Below, piece after piece: positions 25,473 to 35,151 of a stretch of 64,000 bases of DNA (position 1 is its first letter; every line of letters starts with the position of its first letter). The position numbers were made by a program, and so were the translations under genes. Source of the stretch: AP-15 sp963700195 (lineage in GTDB: Bacteria > Pseudomonadota > Alphaproteobacteria > ATCC43930 > CGMCC-115725); assembly GCA_963700195.1 (NCBI GenBank), contig CAVOWQ010000003.1:310001-374000 (forward strand). Direction: 5' to 3'. Below the pieces are notes generated by a model that was not told the origin of the DNA, made no database searches, and worked only from the letters and a program-made list of their open reading frames with translations.

Positions 25473-25499
25473 CTGGAGCGCGCCCTCGCGCAAAGGGAG

Positions 25500-25531
25500 G
25501 CCATGCCGGTTGGGCGGAGAACCGGCATGGC
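25500..25531 (+). terminator. Perfect 12-bp hairpin downstream of the periplasmic protein gene
   Basis: GCCATGCCGGTT / AACCGGCATGGC with the loop GGGCGGAG, 28 bases after the stop codon at 25472. There is no T-run. It lies between two convergent genes and could end both transcripts. Confidence 0.65.
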
Positions 25532-25635
25532 GCTCCGGCGCGATCCGATAATCGGGCGGCATGGTGGTTGAGGGAGACCACGCCACGGCGGATCATGCCA
25601 ACGTCCCTCTCACCCAATCAAACGCGTAACGAGCG

Positions 25636-26779
25636 CTAGCGGTTCCGTCGATCGGTTGTCCAGCCTAATGCCACTGCTCCCACCAACCCAGCCGCGGAGA
25701 GCGCGGCCATAAAAGAGTAGGCGCCTCCGCCAAAAGCTGAGTAGAGCGCTCCCGCGATCCCCATTACGAGGCCGCTGCCGAGACCCGAAGACAATGCAGC
25801 ATAAAGGCTTTGCGCGCTTGCCGCTGCCGAGGGCGGCACCGCACGAGAGAGGAAGTGCATGGCGCCGAGGTGGCTCGCGCCGAATGTGAGGGCGTGCAGA
25901 AGCTGTAGGGCCGCGATGAACGGGAGCCAGGTCAGCGCGCCGGCGAGGCTCCAGCGCAGGATGCCGGCGATGCCCCCGAGCACCATCAATCCGATCGGCC
26001 CGAGCCGAGCGAGCAGCCGCCGGCCCTGCCAGAAGAGCAGGATTTCGGCGAGGACTCCTTCCGCCCAAAGCCAACCGATCGTCGTGTCCGAGAAATCCAG
26101 CGAGCGCCAGTAAAGCGTCCCAAAGCCATAATAGACTTGGTGACTCGCCTGCAGAGCGGACGCGGCGAGAATGAAGATCCAGAACCTGGGATCGCCGGTG
26201 ACTGCACCAATTCCGGCGATGCGCGCCGCATCCTTTACTGGGCGGATCGACGGGATATCGAGGCACGCGAGGAGCACGAGCACCGAGGCGCCGAGCACCA
26301 GTGGAAGCACCTGCTCTCCCGAAGACGATGCTAGTGCTGCACCGCTTGCGATCGAGGCGAAGATGAAGCTCACCGAGCCCCAGAGGCGGATCCGCCCGTA
26401 ATCGAGACCTTCTGAGCGGACGGCGGCGAGGGTAATGGTATCGCCGAGCGGCATCAGCGCCGATTGTGCCGTCAGCGCGACGAGGTTGAGCAAGATCAGC
26501 AGCCACAAGCTTCCGGCAGACAAGAGCCCCGCATAGGCGGCGATCGCGGTTGCCGCGAGCGCCCCCATCAGCACGCTACGCCCTCCCGTCTTGTCGGCAA
26601 GGGCGCCGATCGCCGGCGTGGCCAACACCTTCACCCAGATCGCCGCGGCCAACAGGACAGCCGATCTCTCTCGCGGTGAGCCCGCGCGAGGCGAGCCAAA
26701 CCGGCCAGAAGGGGAGCTGAATGCCCGTCACCAGAAACGTCGCGGCGTAGAAAGCCGAAAGGCGCAGCGCCGGGTGCAA
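25636..26779 (-). pseudogene. MFS transporter, HcaT-like group, frameshifted near the N-terminus
   Basis: N-terminal frame from about 26779 (TTG): LHPALRLSAFYAATFLVTGI, QLPFWPVWLASRGLTAREIG. One base later (near 26660) the main frame continues VLLAAAIWVKVLATPAIGAL, ADKTGGRSVL, to 25636. This arrangement matches the 3-phenylpropionate-permease-like MFS group (about 385 residues, 12 helices), where F-W-P-x-W-L is conserved. One extra T accounts for the break. The substrate is unknown. Confidence 0.8.
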
Positions 26780-26839
26780 AAGAACTGCTCTCGATCTCGT
26801 GACGGTCTCGACGGTGCGCAGATCAGTGATTATGTGGCG

Positions 26840-27136
26840 ATGGTGCTGATCGGCGTGAATCAACTGGGCACACTGCTGTCGGTGGTCATCATCGACGTGG
26901 TGCTCGCCGGAGACAACGCGATCGTCGTCGGAATGGCGGCGGCGGGCCTTCCGACCGAACGGCGGCGGCGCATCATCGTGCTCGGTATCGCGGCCGCGAC
27001 CGTCCTGCGGATCTTCTTTGCCTATTTTGCCGTGCAGCTGCTCGCGGTGATCGGCCTGACCTTGGCGGGCGGCGTGCTGCTGCTCTGGGTCTCCTGGAAA
27101 ATGTATCGCGAGATCCGCGAGAGCCAGGGCCAATGA
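26840..27136 (+). CDS. TerC-family membrane protein, first half
   Basis: 98 residues containing the first TerC/YjbE repeat: VVIIDVVLAGDNAIVVGMAA (conserved acidic residues inside the helix), then a basic loop PTERRRRIIVLG and two more helices ending SWKMYREIRES. TerC-family proteins are implicated in metal (Mn2+) or tellurium handling at the inner membrane. It stops with TGA overlapping the ATG of the second half (ATGA). Normal family members carry both repeats in one chain of 200-230 residues, so this gene is split. Confidence 0.8.
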   Translation: MVLIGVNQLGTLLSVVIIDVVLAGDNAIVVGMAAAGLPTERRRRIIVLGIAAATVLRIFFAYFAVQLLAVIGLTLAGGVLLLWVSWKMYREIRESQGQ

Positions 27137-27486
27137 CCAGGCGGGCGTTGGGCGGGGTGGAGTGCTGCGGCAACCGGCTACCCATGCACCGGACGACCCC
27201 GACAGAGGCGCTGACGCGGATCGTTCTTGCCGATGTTTCGATGTCACTCGACAACGTGTTGGCGGTTGCCGGGATCGCGCGCGATCATTTCTGGCTGCTG
27301 GCGTTCGGGCTTGTCCTTTCGGTGGCGCTGATGGGGGTCGCCTCGACCTGTATCGCCCGCCTCCTCGATCGCTTTTTCTGGATTTCCTGGGTCGGGCTCG
27401 GGATCATCACCTTCGTCTCGCTGCGGATGATCTGGGACGGCTCGACCGAGATCCTCAAACAGACCGCGGCATTGACTCTGTCCTGA
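27133..27486 (+). CDS. TerC-family membrane protein, second half
   Basis: 117 residues with the second TerC repeat: EALTRIVLADVSMSLDNVLA (again the D-x-x-x-S-x-D-N motif), then LLAFGLVLSVALMGVAST and a terminal WDGSTEI. Residues 1-22 (MTRRALGGVECCGNRLPMHR) have no resemblance to the family and are read from the linker. Either the ancestral gene was split by a frame change around 27130, or two half proteins assemble; the 4-base overlap would permit coupled translation. Confidence 0.78.
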   Translation: MTRRALGGVECCGNRLPMHRTTPTEALTRIVLADVSMSLDNVLAVAGIARDHFWLLAFGLVLSVALMGVASTCIARLLDRFFWISWVGLGIITFVSLRMIWDGSTEILKQTAALTLS

Positions 27487-27507
27487 GGCCCCCCGGGAAA
27501 TGCTGCG

Positions 27508-28464
27508 TCACCCGCGGCTGCAGGCGCCGCCGCCGAGGACGCAGAACTTGGCGCAGTGCGGGTGGTTGAGCGGCACGGCGCCGCTCGCCGCGGCAAGGGT
27601 TCGGCCGAGCTCGAAGCGGGAATCGTAGGGGAGCAAGGTGCAGGCAAGGACGACCGGATGCGCTTCGCCCTTGCGCTTCACGATCATCCGCGAAGTCGCG
27701 CACATGACGCTCTCCGGCGATTTCCCGAGAATGCCCCAGCACGCTTCGGTGATCTCCGGAACATCGGCGGCGGCATCCATTTCCGGAAACACCGTGAGCG
27801 CCACCGGATCGGCGGCGTCGATTGCGACGCCGAGCTCGGCGAACAGCCCGGCAAAGCCGCTGCGTATCGCCGCTTCCGGCTCTCCCGAAAGCCGGCGGCT
27901 GGCGACATGCGGCGAGAAGCCGTTGCGCGCCAGCCACAGGAGCCCGTCGATTGTCGGCCGCCAGCTGCGTTTTCCCCGTTCCACCTCGTGCACCTGCGGC
28001 CCGTAGTGGTCGATCGAGACCCGGATCGTCAGCCGGTCGCCAAAGCGGTCTCTGAGCTTCAACAACGCAGGCTTGCATTTCGCCATCGGCTTCATCGCAT
28101 TCGTCAGAACGAGGGCGCGGAAACCGCGGGAAAGAACATCCTCGAGCATTCTCGGCAGCTCGGGGTTCATGAAAGGCTCGCCGCCGGTAAAGCCGATCAG
28201 CGACGTCGGGAGACCGCCCGCTTCGATCTCGTCGAGATATTCGGCAACTTCAGCAGCCGTCAGGTAGACCAGCCGGTCATTTTTGGGCGAGGACTCGATA
28301 TAGCAATGTTGGCAGGTCAGGTTGCACAGCGTGCCGGTATTGAACCACAGCGTGTCCAGCGATCTGAGGGCGACCTGCGCCCGTGGCTCGCCCTTGGCGG
28401 TCAGGAAAGGGTCCTGAAACTTGCGCGGATCCAGTTGCGAAGGCAGCTCAGTCATGGGGACCAT
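27508..28464 (-). CDS. Radical SAM protein
   Basis: 318 residues. The [4Fe-4S] motif C-NLT-C-QH-C lies near residues 47-54 after WFNTGTL, with GFTGGEPFMNPEL (SAM-binding GGE) and ALVLTNAMKP following. Further cysteines toward the C-terminus (VMCATSR, LACTLLPYD, CAKFCVLGGGAC) may bind an auxiliary cluster in a shortened SPASM-like region. Radical chemistry is certain in kind, but no target is indicated: there is no small peptide gene or maturase partner adjacent. Start at 28464 or at the Met three codons later. Confidence 0.88.
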   Translation of the reverse strand: MVPMTELPSQLDPRKFQDPFLTAKGEPRAQVALRSLDTLWFNTGTLCNLTCQHCYIESSPKNDRLVYLTAAEVAEYLDEIEAGGLPTSLIGFTGGEPFMNPELPRMLEDVLSRGFRALVLTNAMKPMAKCKPALLKLRDRFGDRLTIRVSIDHYGPQVHEVERGKRSWRPTIDGLLWLARNGFSPHVASRRLSGEPEAAIRSGFAGLFAELGVAIDAADPVALTVFPEMDAAADVPEITEACWGILGKSPESVMCATSRMIVKRKGEAHPVVLACTLLPYDSRFELGRTLAAASGAVPLNHPHCAKFCVLGGGACSRG

Positions 28465-28628
28465 TGCCGGAAACCCGAACGAAAACGAGTTTAACTTAGT
28501 ACGCCGGAACCGATTTCGGAGGTTATTTCGACCCTCTCACACCATCGTGAGGCGAGCCGCCCGAGTTGCGGGCTGTTGATAACCCAATCTACGCTCTCCA
28601 TTTCTGATCTTTCCTGCGCGAAAAGGTC

Positions 28629-29882
28629 ATGGAGCATTCCGCACCGCGTCATATCCGTCTGACTTCCCACCCTGGAACCGCTGGCCGGGGCGCTATTCCG
28701 CTCTGTTGGGGCGCGTCCAGCCCGGCCGCACGCGGACCCGTCGTGGCGAGCCCCGCCGAGCCACGATACCGCAACGCTGTGGGTTCCTACTCCGGGGCTT
28801 ACGCAGTTTATCGCGCGCTTGCCGTGGCGACGCGGGCCTTGGCGCGTGACCATCGGCCGGACTTCACCGATACCGCGCCGGCGACCTTGATCGGACCGCA
28901 TCCGCAATGGGGCGATCCGGCGAAAATCGTATCGCTCGATCCCTGGGGCCATCTCGTCGGCGAGGTCTTCGCGGAGCATATCCGCGCCGGCATCGACATA
29001 CGTCCGACCATCGCGGTCACTCGGGCGCGAATTACCACACCCGAGCTCCGCCCGCTTCTGGCCGACGGGACCTTGCGGCCGGACGGCGAGGTTTTGCTCG
29101 ACAATGGCGAGATCCGCGTCACCAAGGCGGCGATCGATTCGGTATGGCATCTGCCCGGGCTGGCCGCCCGTTTCGGGGTCGCCGAAGCCGATCTGCGGCG
29201 CACCCTGTTCGAGGAGACCGGGGGGATGTTCCCGGAACTCGTGACCCGGCCCGACATCGAGGTCTTGCTGCCGCCGATCGGCGGCATGACGGTCTATTTC
29301 TTCGGCGAGGTGGAGAAGCTCGCCGAGCCCGCTACGGTCATCGCCTGTCGGGTGCATGACGAGTGCAACGGCTCGGACGTGTTCGGCTCGGACATCTGCA
29401 CTTGCCGCCCCTATCTCGTCCACGGGATCGAGGTCTGCGTCGAGACCGCACAGCAGGGCGGGGTCGGGATCATCGTCTACAACCGCAAAGAGGGGCGGGC
29501 GCTCGGCGAGGTCACCAAGTTCCTCGTCTACAACGCCCGCAAGCGCCAATCGGGCGGCGACCGCGCCGACACCTATTTCCGCCGCACCGAATGCGTCGCC
29601 GGGGTGCAGGACATGCGGTTTCAGGAGCTGATGCCGGATGTCTTCCACTGGCTCGGCATCCGCCGGATAGACCGCTGGGTGTCGATGTCGAACCTCAAGC
29701 GTGACGCGCTGACGGGACAGGGCATCGAGGTCGTGGAGCAGGTCGCGATCCCGGACCGGCTGGTGCCGCTCGACGCCGCGGTCGAAATCGAGGCAAAGAA
29801 AGCCGCGGGCTACTTCGCTCCGGCCGGGATCCCCGACCCCGAGGAGCTCAGCGGCATCAGGGGTCGTGCTCTCGACGACTGA
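28629..29882 (+). CDS. URC1-type GTP cyclohydrolase II homologue (uracil catabolism)
   Basis: 417 residues, related to RibA but longer at the N-terminus. The C-terminal half keeps the cyclohydrolase-like zinc region HDECNGSDVFGSDICTC and the nucleotide loop YNRKEGRALGEVTKFLVYNA. The N-terminal half (SSYSGAYAVYRALA-like start, TLIGPHPQWGDPAKIVSLDP) is what distinguishes URC1 proteins of the URC uracil-degradation pathway from riboflavin enzymes. The neighbouring URC4 (DUF1688) gene, overlapping by 17 bases, supports that role. Residues 1-30 are poorly conserved; Met at 28629 may not be the true start. Confidence 0.85.
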   Translation: MEHSAPRHIRLTSHPGTAGRGAIPLCWGASSPAARGPVVASPAEPRYRNAVGSYSGAYAVYRALAVATRALARDHRPDFTDTAPATLIGPHPQWGDPAKIVSLDPWGHLVGEVFAEHIRAGIDIRPTIAVTRARITTPELRPLLADGTLRPDGEVLLDNGEIRVTKAAIDSVWHLPGLAARFGVAEADLRRTLFEETGGMFPELVTRPDIEVLLPPIGGMTVYFFGEVEKLAEPATVIACRVHDECNGSDVFGSDICTCRPYLVHGIEVCVETAQQGGVGIIVYNRKEGRALGEVTKFLVYNARKRQSGGDRADTYFRRTECVAGVQDMRFQELMPDVFHWLGIRRIDRWVSMSNLKRDALTGQGIEVVEQVAIPDRLVPLDAAVEIEAKKAAGYFAPAGIPDPEELSGIRGRALDD

Positions 29883-31071
29883 CGATGCTTCGGAACTGTT
29901 GACCGCGGCGGCCGTCCGGGACCGCTGCGGCATCGTCTTTGCCGCTGCCGAGCGTGGCGAGACCCGACATTTTCGGCTTGTTATGGCACGGCTGGAGGAG
30001 GCGGTCCGCCGCGTCGTCGAAATCACGCGACGGCGCTATCCCGATCTCGACGTGCCCTACCACAGCCGATGGCGGCATTTCTCGGCCGGAGGGGTCGACC
30101 GCGCGGCGCAGGTCGCGCCCGGGGCCGACCCGGAACGAGGCGGCTCGGGCCCGGATCGATCTCGCCGTCGTCTCGGTGCTCGTCGATGCCGGGGCGGACG
30201 CGCGCTGGCGCTTTCGCGAGGCGGAGACCGGCCAGATCCTCTCACGTTCCGAGGGCCTCGCGGTGGCGAGCCTTCGCGCGATGCAGGCAGGGCTTTTTTC
30301 CGCCGATCCCGCCGAACCATGGCGGGCCGATGCCGCAGCGCTGTCACGGATCACTCCGGAGGCTCTGGCCCGGGCTTTCCAGCACGCCGCGGGCAACGAG
30401 CTCGCCGGGATCGAAGGGCGCGCGGCCTTGCTGCGTCGCTCGGGCGAGGTTTGCGCCGCTCATCCCGCCCTGTTCGGCATCATGGCGCGGCCGGGGAACC
30501 TTTACGATTATTGGGCGGCCCGATGCGAGGCAGCTGACGGCCCCCGAAATTCTGCACACCCTGCTGCAGGTGTTCGGGCCGATCTGGCCCGGGCGCATCA
30601 GCCTCGCCGGCATTCCGCTCGGCGATTGCGGCCGCCATCCGGCGGTACCCGGCGATGGGCTCGTGCCGTTCCACAAGCTCAGCCAGTGGCTCACCTACTC
30701 GCTCGTCGAGCCGTTGACGGCGGCGAGGGTTGCCGATCGCCGATATCGACGACCTCACCGGCCTTGCCGAATACCGCAATGGTGGCCTTTTTCTCGATTG
30801 CGGCGTCCTCGAACCGCGCGACCCGACCCTCCTGCGGCGCCCGCTCGACGCGCTGAGTGAACCGGTCGTCGAATGGCGGGCGCTGACCGTCGCGCTGCTG
30901 GATCGACTGGCGTCACGGGTGCGCGAGCGCCTCGGCAAAACCGCCGAGGAGTTCCCGCTCGCCTGCGTCCTCGAAGGCGGCAGCTGGGCGGCCGGACGGG
31001 AAATTGCGCGCGAACGCCGACCCGACGGCTCCCCGCCTCTCACGATCATCAGCGACGGGACCCTGTTCTAG
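29866..31071 (+). pseudogene. URC4/Urg3 (DUF1688) uracil-catabolism protein, three frameshifts
   Basis: Four consecutive segments in shifting frames rebuild a DUF1688 protein of about 400 residues. Segment 1 (29866 to about 30118): ELLTAAAVRDRC, PDLDVPYHSRWRHFSAGGVD. Segment 2 (to about 30515): RARIDLAVVSVLVDAGADA, RSEGLAVASL, GIEGRAALLRR. Segment 3 (to about 30725): ILHTLLQVFGPIWPGR, GLVPFHKLSQWLTYSLVEPL. Segment 4: LPIADIDDLTGLAEYRNGGL, VVEWRALTVALLDRL, ending TIISDGTLF at 31071. Each step moves one frame in the same direction. It overlaps URC1, confirming a URC operon; the reaction of URC4 is not established. Confidence 0.85.
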
Positions 31072-31172
31072 CCAGCTCAGCCTGGATACCGGCTTGCCGC
31101 GACAAAGCGCGGGCTATAGAAGCGTCAAATCCCACCGAATTTTCGGGTGTCGGCTTGCAGGGAGTGCGAGGA

Positions 31173-32452
31173 ATGCACGTCACATCGCGCCGCGGTTTTC
31201 TCAAGATTGCGGCAGCCGGCGCCGCCGGGGCGGCACTGACCCCCACCCTGGGCCGGGCCGCCGGCAAGACGGTCACGCTGCTTCACGAAAGCTCGTTCAT
31301 CCCGCCGTTCGACGAGTACATGAAGAATGTGCTGGCCCCGGCCTATGAAAAGGAGACCGGCGTCAAGATCGTCTACGAGATTATCAGCGTCGGGAGCAGC
31401 CCGACGCGTATAGCGTCCATCAGCGAAACCGGGAGCGGCGCCGACATCACGATGAACCTGACCCTGATCCCGTTCCTGTACGACGAGAAATACGCCGATG
31501 TCGGCGACATCGCCGAGGAGATGGGAAAAGAGCAGGGCGGCTGGTACCCCGCGGGCCAGGAAATGGCGGTTGTCAACGGTAAATGGAAGGCGATCCCGTT
31601 CTGCTCGATCGGGCAGCTGATGAACTGGCGCAGCGACTGGTTTGCCGAGGTCGGCTTCAAGGAGTTCCCGGAGACCTGGGACGAGCTGTACGAAGCCGGT
31701 AAGAAGCTAAAAGCAAAAGGGCACCCGTTCGGTTTCGAACTCGGCCACGGTTCGGCGACAACCACGGCTGGCTTTATCCGCTGCTGTGGTCCTATGGCGC
31801 CCACGAGATGGCAGAAGATGGCAAGACGATCACGATCGATTCAGACGAGACCGCGCGCGCCGTCGATTTCGCCCGGAAATTCTTCCAGGATACGATGTTC
31901 GAGGACGTGCTCGGCTGGACAGACCCGAGCAACAACAAAGCGTGGATGGCCGAACAGATCTCGTGCACCAACAACGCCGAAAGCATTCTGTGGTTTGCAA
32001 AGGAGAATTTTCCCGAGATCGGCAAGGTCACCCAGCAATCGCTGAACCCGGCCGGCCCGAAGGGTCGTTTCCATTTTCTCGGCGCGATCAGCCATTCGAT
32101 CTTCAATTTCTCTCCGCAGGAGAAGGAAGCTCACGACTTTTTGAGCTGGTTGTCGAAACCGAAGCAGCTCGGTGCCTGGTATGACGTAGCAGTCAGCTAT
32201 TATCAGCCGCTGCTGCACGCCTACGACAACGCCCCGATGTGGAATGTCGAGCCACGCAACATCCCCTACCGCGACGCGCTCAACACCAGTCATCTGCCGG
32301 GCTGGCCGGCGCCGCCCGACCGCCGGCTGGCCGAGAGCGTCGCGAAATACGTGGTCGTGGACATGTTCGCCAAGGCGTGCGCCGGCGCCTCGACCAAGGA
32401 GGTGATCAAGAACGCCGAGAACCAGCTGAAGGGCATCTACAAAACCGCTTGA
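31173..32452 (+). pseudogene. Sugar ABC transporter substrate-binding protein, frameshifted
   Basis: The first frame from ATG 31173 has a twin-arginine signal (SRRGFLKIAAAGAAGAAL), then VTLLHESSFIPPFDEYMKN, NWRSDWFAEVGFKEFPETWD and ends in homology at about 31751. The second frame resumes GDNHGWLYPLLWSYGAHEMA and runs to 32452. Restoring one T in the short T-run at 31751 gives GHGFGDNHGW. The complete protein (about 426 residues) belongs to the UgpB/MalE-type binding proteins. The two permease genes directly follow. No ATP-binding subunit gene is in the cluster. Confidence 0.87.
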
Positions 32453-32471
32453 TTGCTGCGTCCGGCACGAT

Positions 32472-33404
32472 ATGTCGATCCGCAGTGAACCGCTGGTCGG
32501 GCTGGCGCGCCCGCCGCGCCCGGCCCTGTCGCTGTCCGGTTGGCTCGACCGCGAAGCGGTGTTCAGCTGGCTGATGATGGCGCTGCCGTTGCTGTTCCTG
32601 GCGGCTCTCGTCGGCTATCCGTTGGTTTACGGCATCCTGCTCAGCCTGCAGGATCGGGTGGTGGCGAAGCCCGGCCACTTCGTCGGTCTAAGAAACTTTA
32701 TCGCCGATTTCCACGACCAGATCTTCTGGCGGGTCGCGGTCAATACCTTCGTCTATACCGTTGCGGCGACATTGCTGAAGATGGTTGGCGGGCTCGGCCT
32801 CGCGCTGGCGATGAACCAGCATTTCCGCATGAAAAACCTGGTGCGGGCGCTCTTGTTGCTGCCGTTCATCGTGCCGACGGTGCTGAGCACGGTGGCCTGG
32901 ATGTGGATGCTCGATCCCGCCTTCAGCGTCGTCAACCGGCTGCTGATCGGGATCGGCGTCAGCCCGCCGGGGCCGTCCTGGCTTGGCAACCCGGCCCTCG
33001 CGATGTTCTCGATCATCATGATCAATACCTGGCGGGGCCTGCCATTTTACGGCATCACGCTGCTCGCCGGCCTGCAGACCGTGCCGCCGGAACTCTATGA
33101 GGCGGCGACGATCGACGGCGCCAGCGGCTGGCATCGTTTCCGTTTCGTGACACTGCCGCTGCTGAAGCCGATTATCCTGATCGTGACGCTCTTCTCGGTC
33201 ATCTTCACTTTTGCCGATTTCCAGCTGGTCTACGTGCTGACGCATGGTGGCCCGAACAACGCGACAAACCTCTTCGCGACCTATGCCTTTGATCTCAGCA
33301 TGGGTGCCGGCCAACTCGGCCTCGGCGCCTCGGTCGCGCTGGCGATGCTGCCGGCGTTGGGCCTGCTGATCGTCGCGCTCACCCTTTACATGCGTAAATC
33401 GTGA
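32472..33404 (+). CDS. Sugar ABC transporter permease (MalF/UgpA type)
   Basis: 310 residues with six membrane helices and the permease loop EAATIDGASGWHRFRFVTLPLLKP, shortened here to its EAA core EAATIDGASG that contacts the ATPase. N-terminal basic region, then FSWLMMALPLLFLAALVGYP. It follows the binding protein by 19 bases and overlaps the next permease gene by 4 bases (ATGA at 33401). Confidence 0.93.
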   Translation: MSIRSEPLVGLARPPRPALSLSGWLDREAVFSWLMMALPLLFLAALVGYPLVYGILLSLQDRVVAKPGHFVGLRNFIADFHDQIFWRVAVNTFVYTVAATLLKMVGGLGLALAMNQHFRMKNLVRALLLLPFIVPTVLSTVAWMWMLDPAFSVVNRLLIGIGVSPPGPSWLGNPALAMFSIIMINTWRGLPFYGITLLAGLQTVPPELYEAATIDGASGWHRFRFVTLPLLKPIILIVTLFSVIFTFADFQLVYVLTHGGPNNATNLFATYAFDLSMGAGQLGLGASVALAMLPALGLLIVALTLYMRKS

Positions 33405-34249
33405 TGGTCACCGGATACGGCCGGTTGGAGCAGACGGTCCGGGTGTGGCTGCCGGTCGGGTTTTTCCTGATAGTGGCCCTGTTTCCATTCTATTGGATGG
33501 CGATCACGTCGATAAAGCCTAATTCCGAACTGTATAACCGGCATCTGATGCCACTGCTGGTCCATAACCCGACGCTAAAGCATTACATTGATCTGCTGAC
33601 GCAAACGCATTTTTTGCTGTGGACCTGGAACACGATGCTGGTGGCAGTCGTGTCTACGGGAATTTCGCTGGTCCTCGGCGTCATGCTGGCGTACCCACTC
33701 GCGCGCATGCGCTTCGCCGGCGCCGGGCTGATCGCGATGACGGTGGCGGCGATTTATCTCGTGCCGCAGCCACTGCTGTTTATCCCGCTCGCCGATGTGA
33801 TCACCCGGCTCGATCTTGGCAACACGTTGACGGCAGTTATCCTGACTTACCCGACGATGCTGGTGCCGTTCTGCGCGTGGCTCTTGCTCGGCTATTTCAA
33901 GACCGTGCCCAAAGAGCTCGAGGAGGCGGCGCGGATCGACGGCGCTAGCCGTTTGCAGACGATGCGGCGGATCTTTTTGCCGTTGTGCACGCCGGGGTTC
34001 ATCTCCGCCGGCATTTTCGCCTTCACCTTGTCGCAGAACGAATTTCTTTACGCGCTGATCTTTCTGACCAAGAGTTCGGTGCGCACCGTTCCGGTCGGGG
34101 TCATCGCCGAGCTGATCCGCGGCGACGTGTTCTATTGGGGCCAGCTGATGGCCGGGCGCGCTATTGGGTCGATCCCGGTCGCGATCATCTATTCGTTCTT
34201 TGTCGAGCATTACGTCGCCGGGCTGACCTCGGGCTCGGTCAAAGGATGA
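33401..34249 (+). CDS. Sugar ABC transporter permease (MalG/UgpE type)
   Basis: 282 residues, six helices, N-terminal FPFYWMAITSIKPNSELYN (conserved in MalG-like permeases) and the EAA loop KELEEAARIDGASRLQTMRR. It ends EHYVAGLTSGSVKG, the normal C-terminus of this family. It is translationally coupled with the preceding permease and followed after 10 bases by panC. Confidence 0.94.
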   Translation: MMVTGYGRLEQTVRVWLPVGFFLIVALFPFYWMAITSIKPNSELYNRHLMPLLVHNPTLKHYIDLLTQTHFLLWTWNTMLVAVVSTGISLVLGVMLAYPLARMRFAGAGLIAMTVAAIYLVPQPLLFIPLADVITRLDLGNTLTAVILTYPTMLVPFCAWLLLGYFKTVPKELEEAARIDGASRLQTMRRIFLPLCTPGFISAGIFAFTLSQNEFLYALIFLTKSSVRTVPVGVIAELIRGDVFYWGQLMAGRAIGSIPVAIIYSFFVEHYVAGLTSGSVKG

Positions 34250-34259
34250 GGGTCACCGC

Positions 34260-35108
34260 TTGGAGATTGCGCGGACCGTTGCCGATCTGAGGAAGCACAT
34301 CGCTCGTTGGCGCAAGGACGACGAGCGGGTCGGCCTGGTGCCGACGATGGGCGCACTGCATCAAGGGCATATGGCGCTCGTTCTGGCCGCCCAGGCCGAG
34401 TGCGATCGGGTCGTCGCGTCGATCTTCGTCAATCCGAAGCAATTTGCTCCGACGGAGGATCTCGGCTCCTATCCGCGCCGCGAGGCGGCCGACCTCGAAA
34501 TGTTGCGGTCAGGCGGGGTGGATCTCGTCTTCATCCCCGCAGTGGACGAAATGTATCCACCCGATTTTGCCACCCTGGTGCGAGTGAGCGGACTGACAGA
34601 GGGCCTCTGCGGCGCGCACCGAGCCGGTCACTTCGACGGCGTGACGACGGTCGTGACAAAGCTGCTGATCCAGGCTCTGCCGGACATCGCCTATTTCGGG
34701 GAGAAGGACTACCAACAGCTCATGGTGGTCCGGCGGCTGGCACGCGATCTCGATATCCCAGTCCGCATCGCCGGCGTGCCGACTGTGCGCGAGGCGGATG
34801 GGCTCGCGCTGTCGTCGCGCAATGTTCATTTGTCAGCCGAGGAGCGTCGCATCGCTCCCGATCTCGCCCGAGTATTGCGAAACATTGCTGCCGCATTGGC
34901 GCAAGATCCAGCCGCCGTTGCGCGAGAGATCGCGAACGGCTCAGCCGCATTGCGCCAAGCCGGCTTCGCGGTGGAATATCTCGAAATCCGCGAGGCGGAG
35001 ACCTTGACGGTCACCAACGAAGCCACGTCAAGCTCGCGCGTTTTCGCCGCGGTGCGGCTCGGCAAGACCCGGCTGATCGACAACATGCCGATCGCGCTGG
35101 GAGCCTGA
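34260..35108 (+). CDS. panC: Pantothenate synthetase
   Basis: 282 residues. ATP-dependent condensation of pantoate and beta-alanine in pantothenate/CoA synthesis. The nucleotidyl-transferase motif LVPTMGALHQGHMALV (HxGH), FVNPKQFAP, FFGEKDYQQL (as YFGEKDYQQL) and GLALSSRNVHLSAEER are all present. It starts with TTG at 34260 after a weak GAGGGT site. The position directly behind sugar ABC permeases is unusual; panC usually neighbours panB. Confidence 0.95.
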   Translation: MEIARTVADLRKHIARWRKDDERVGLVPTMGALHQGHMALVLAAQAECDRVVASIFVNPKQFAPTEDLGSYPRREAADLEMLRSGGVDLVFIPAVDEMYPPDFATLVRVSGLTEGLCGAHRAGHFDGVTTVVTKLLIQALPDIAYFGEKDYQQLMVVRRLARDLDIPVRIAGVPTVREADGLALSSRNVHLSAEERRIAPDLARVLRNIAAALAQDPAAVAREIANGSAALRQAGFAVEYLEIREAETLTVTNEATSSSRVFAAVRLGKTRLIDNMPIALGA

Positions 35109-35151
35109 TTTCGCGCAGGCTCACCAAATTTGCCGAAAGGCGTCGCTACCC

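Noticed and set aside
30873..31172. N-terminal extension of the sugar-binding protein frame upstream of 31173
   Set aside because: These codons overlap the end of the URC4 gene; the Tat signal starts at 31173.
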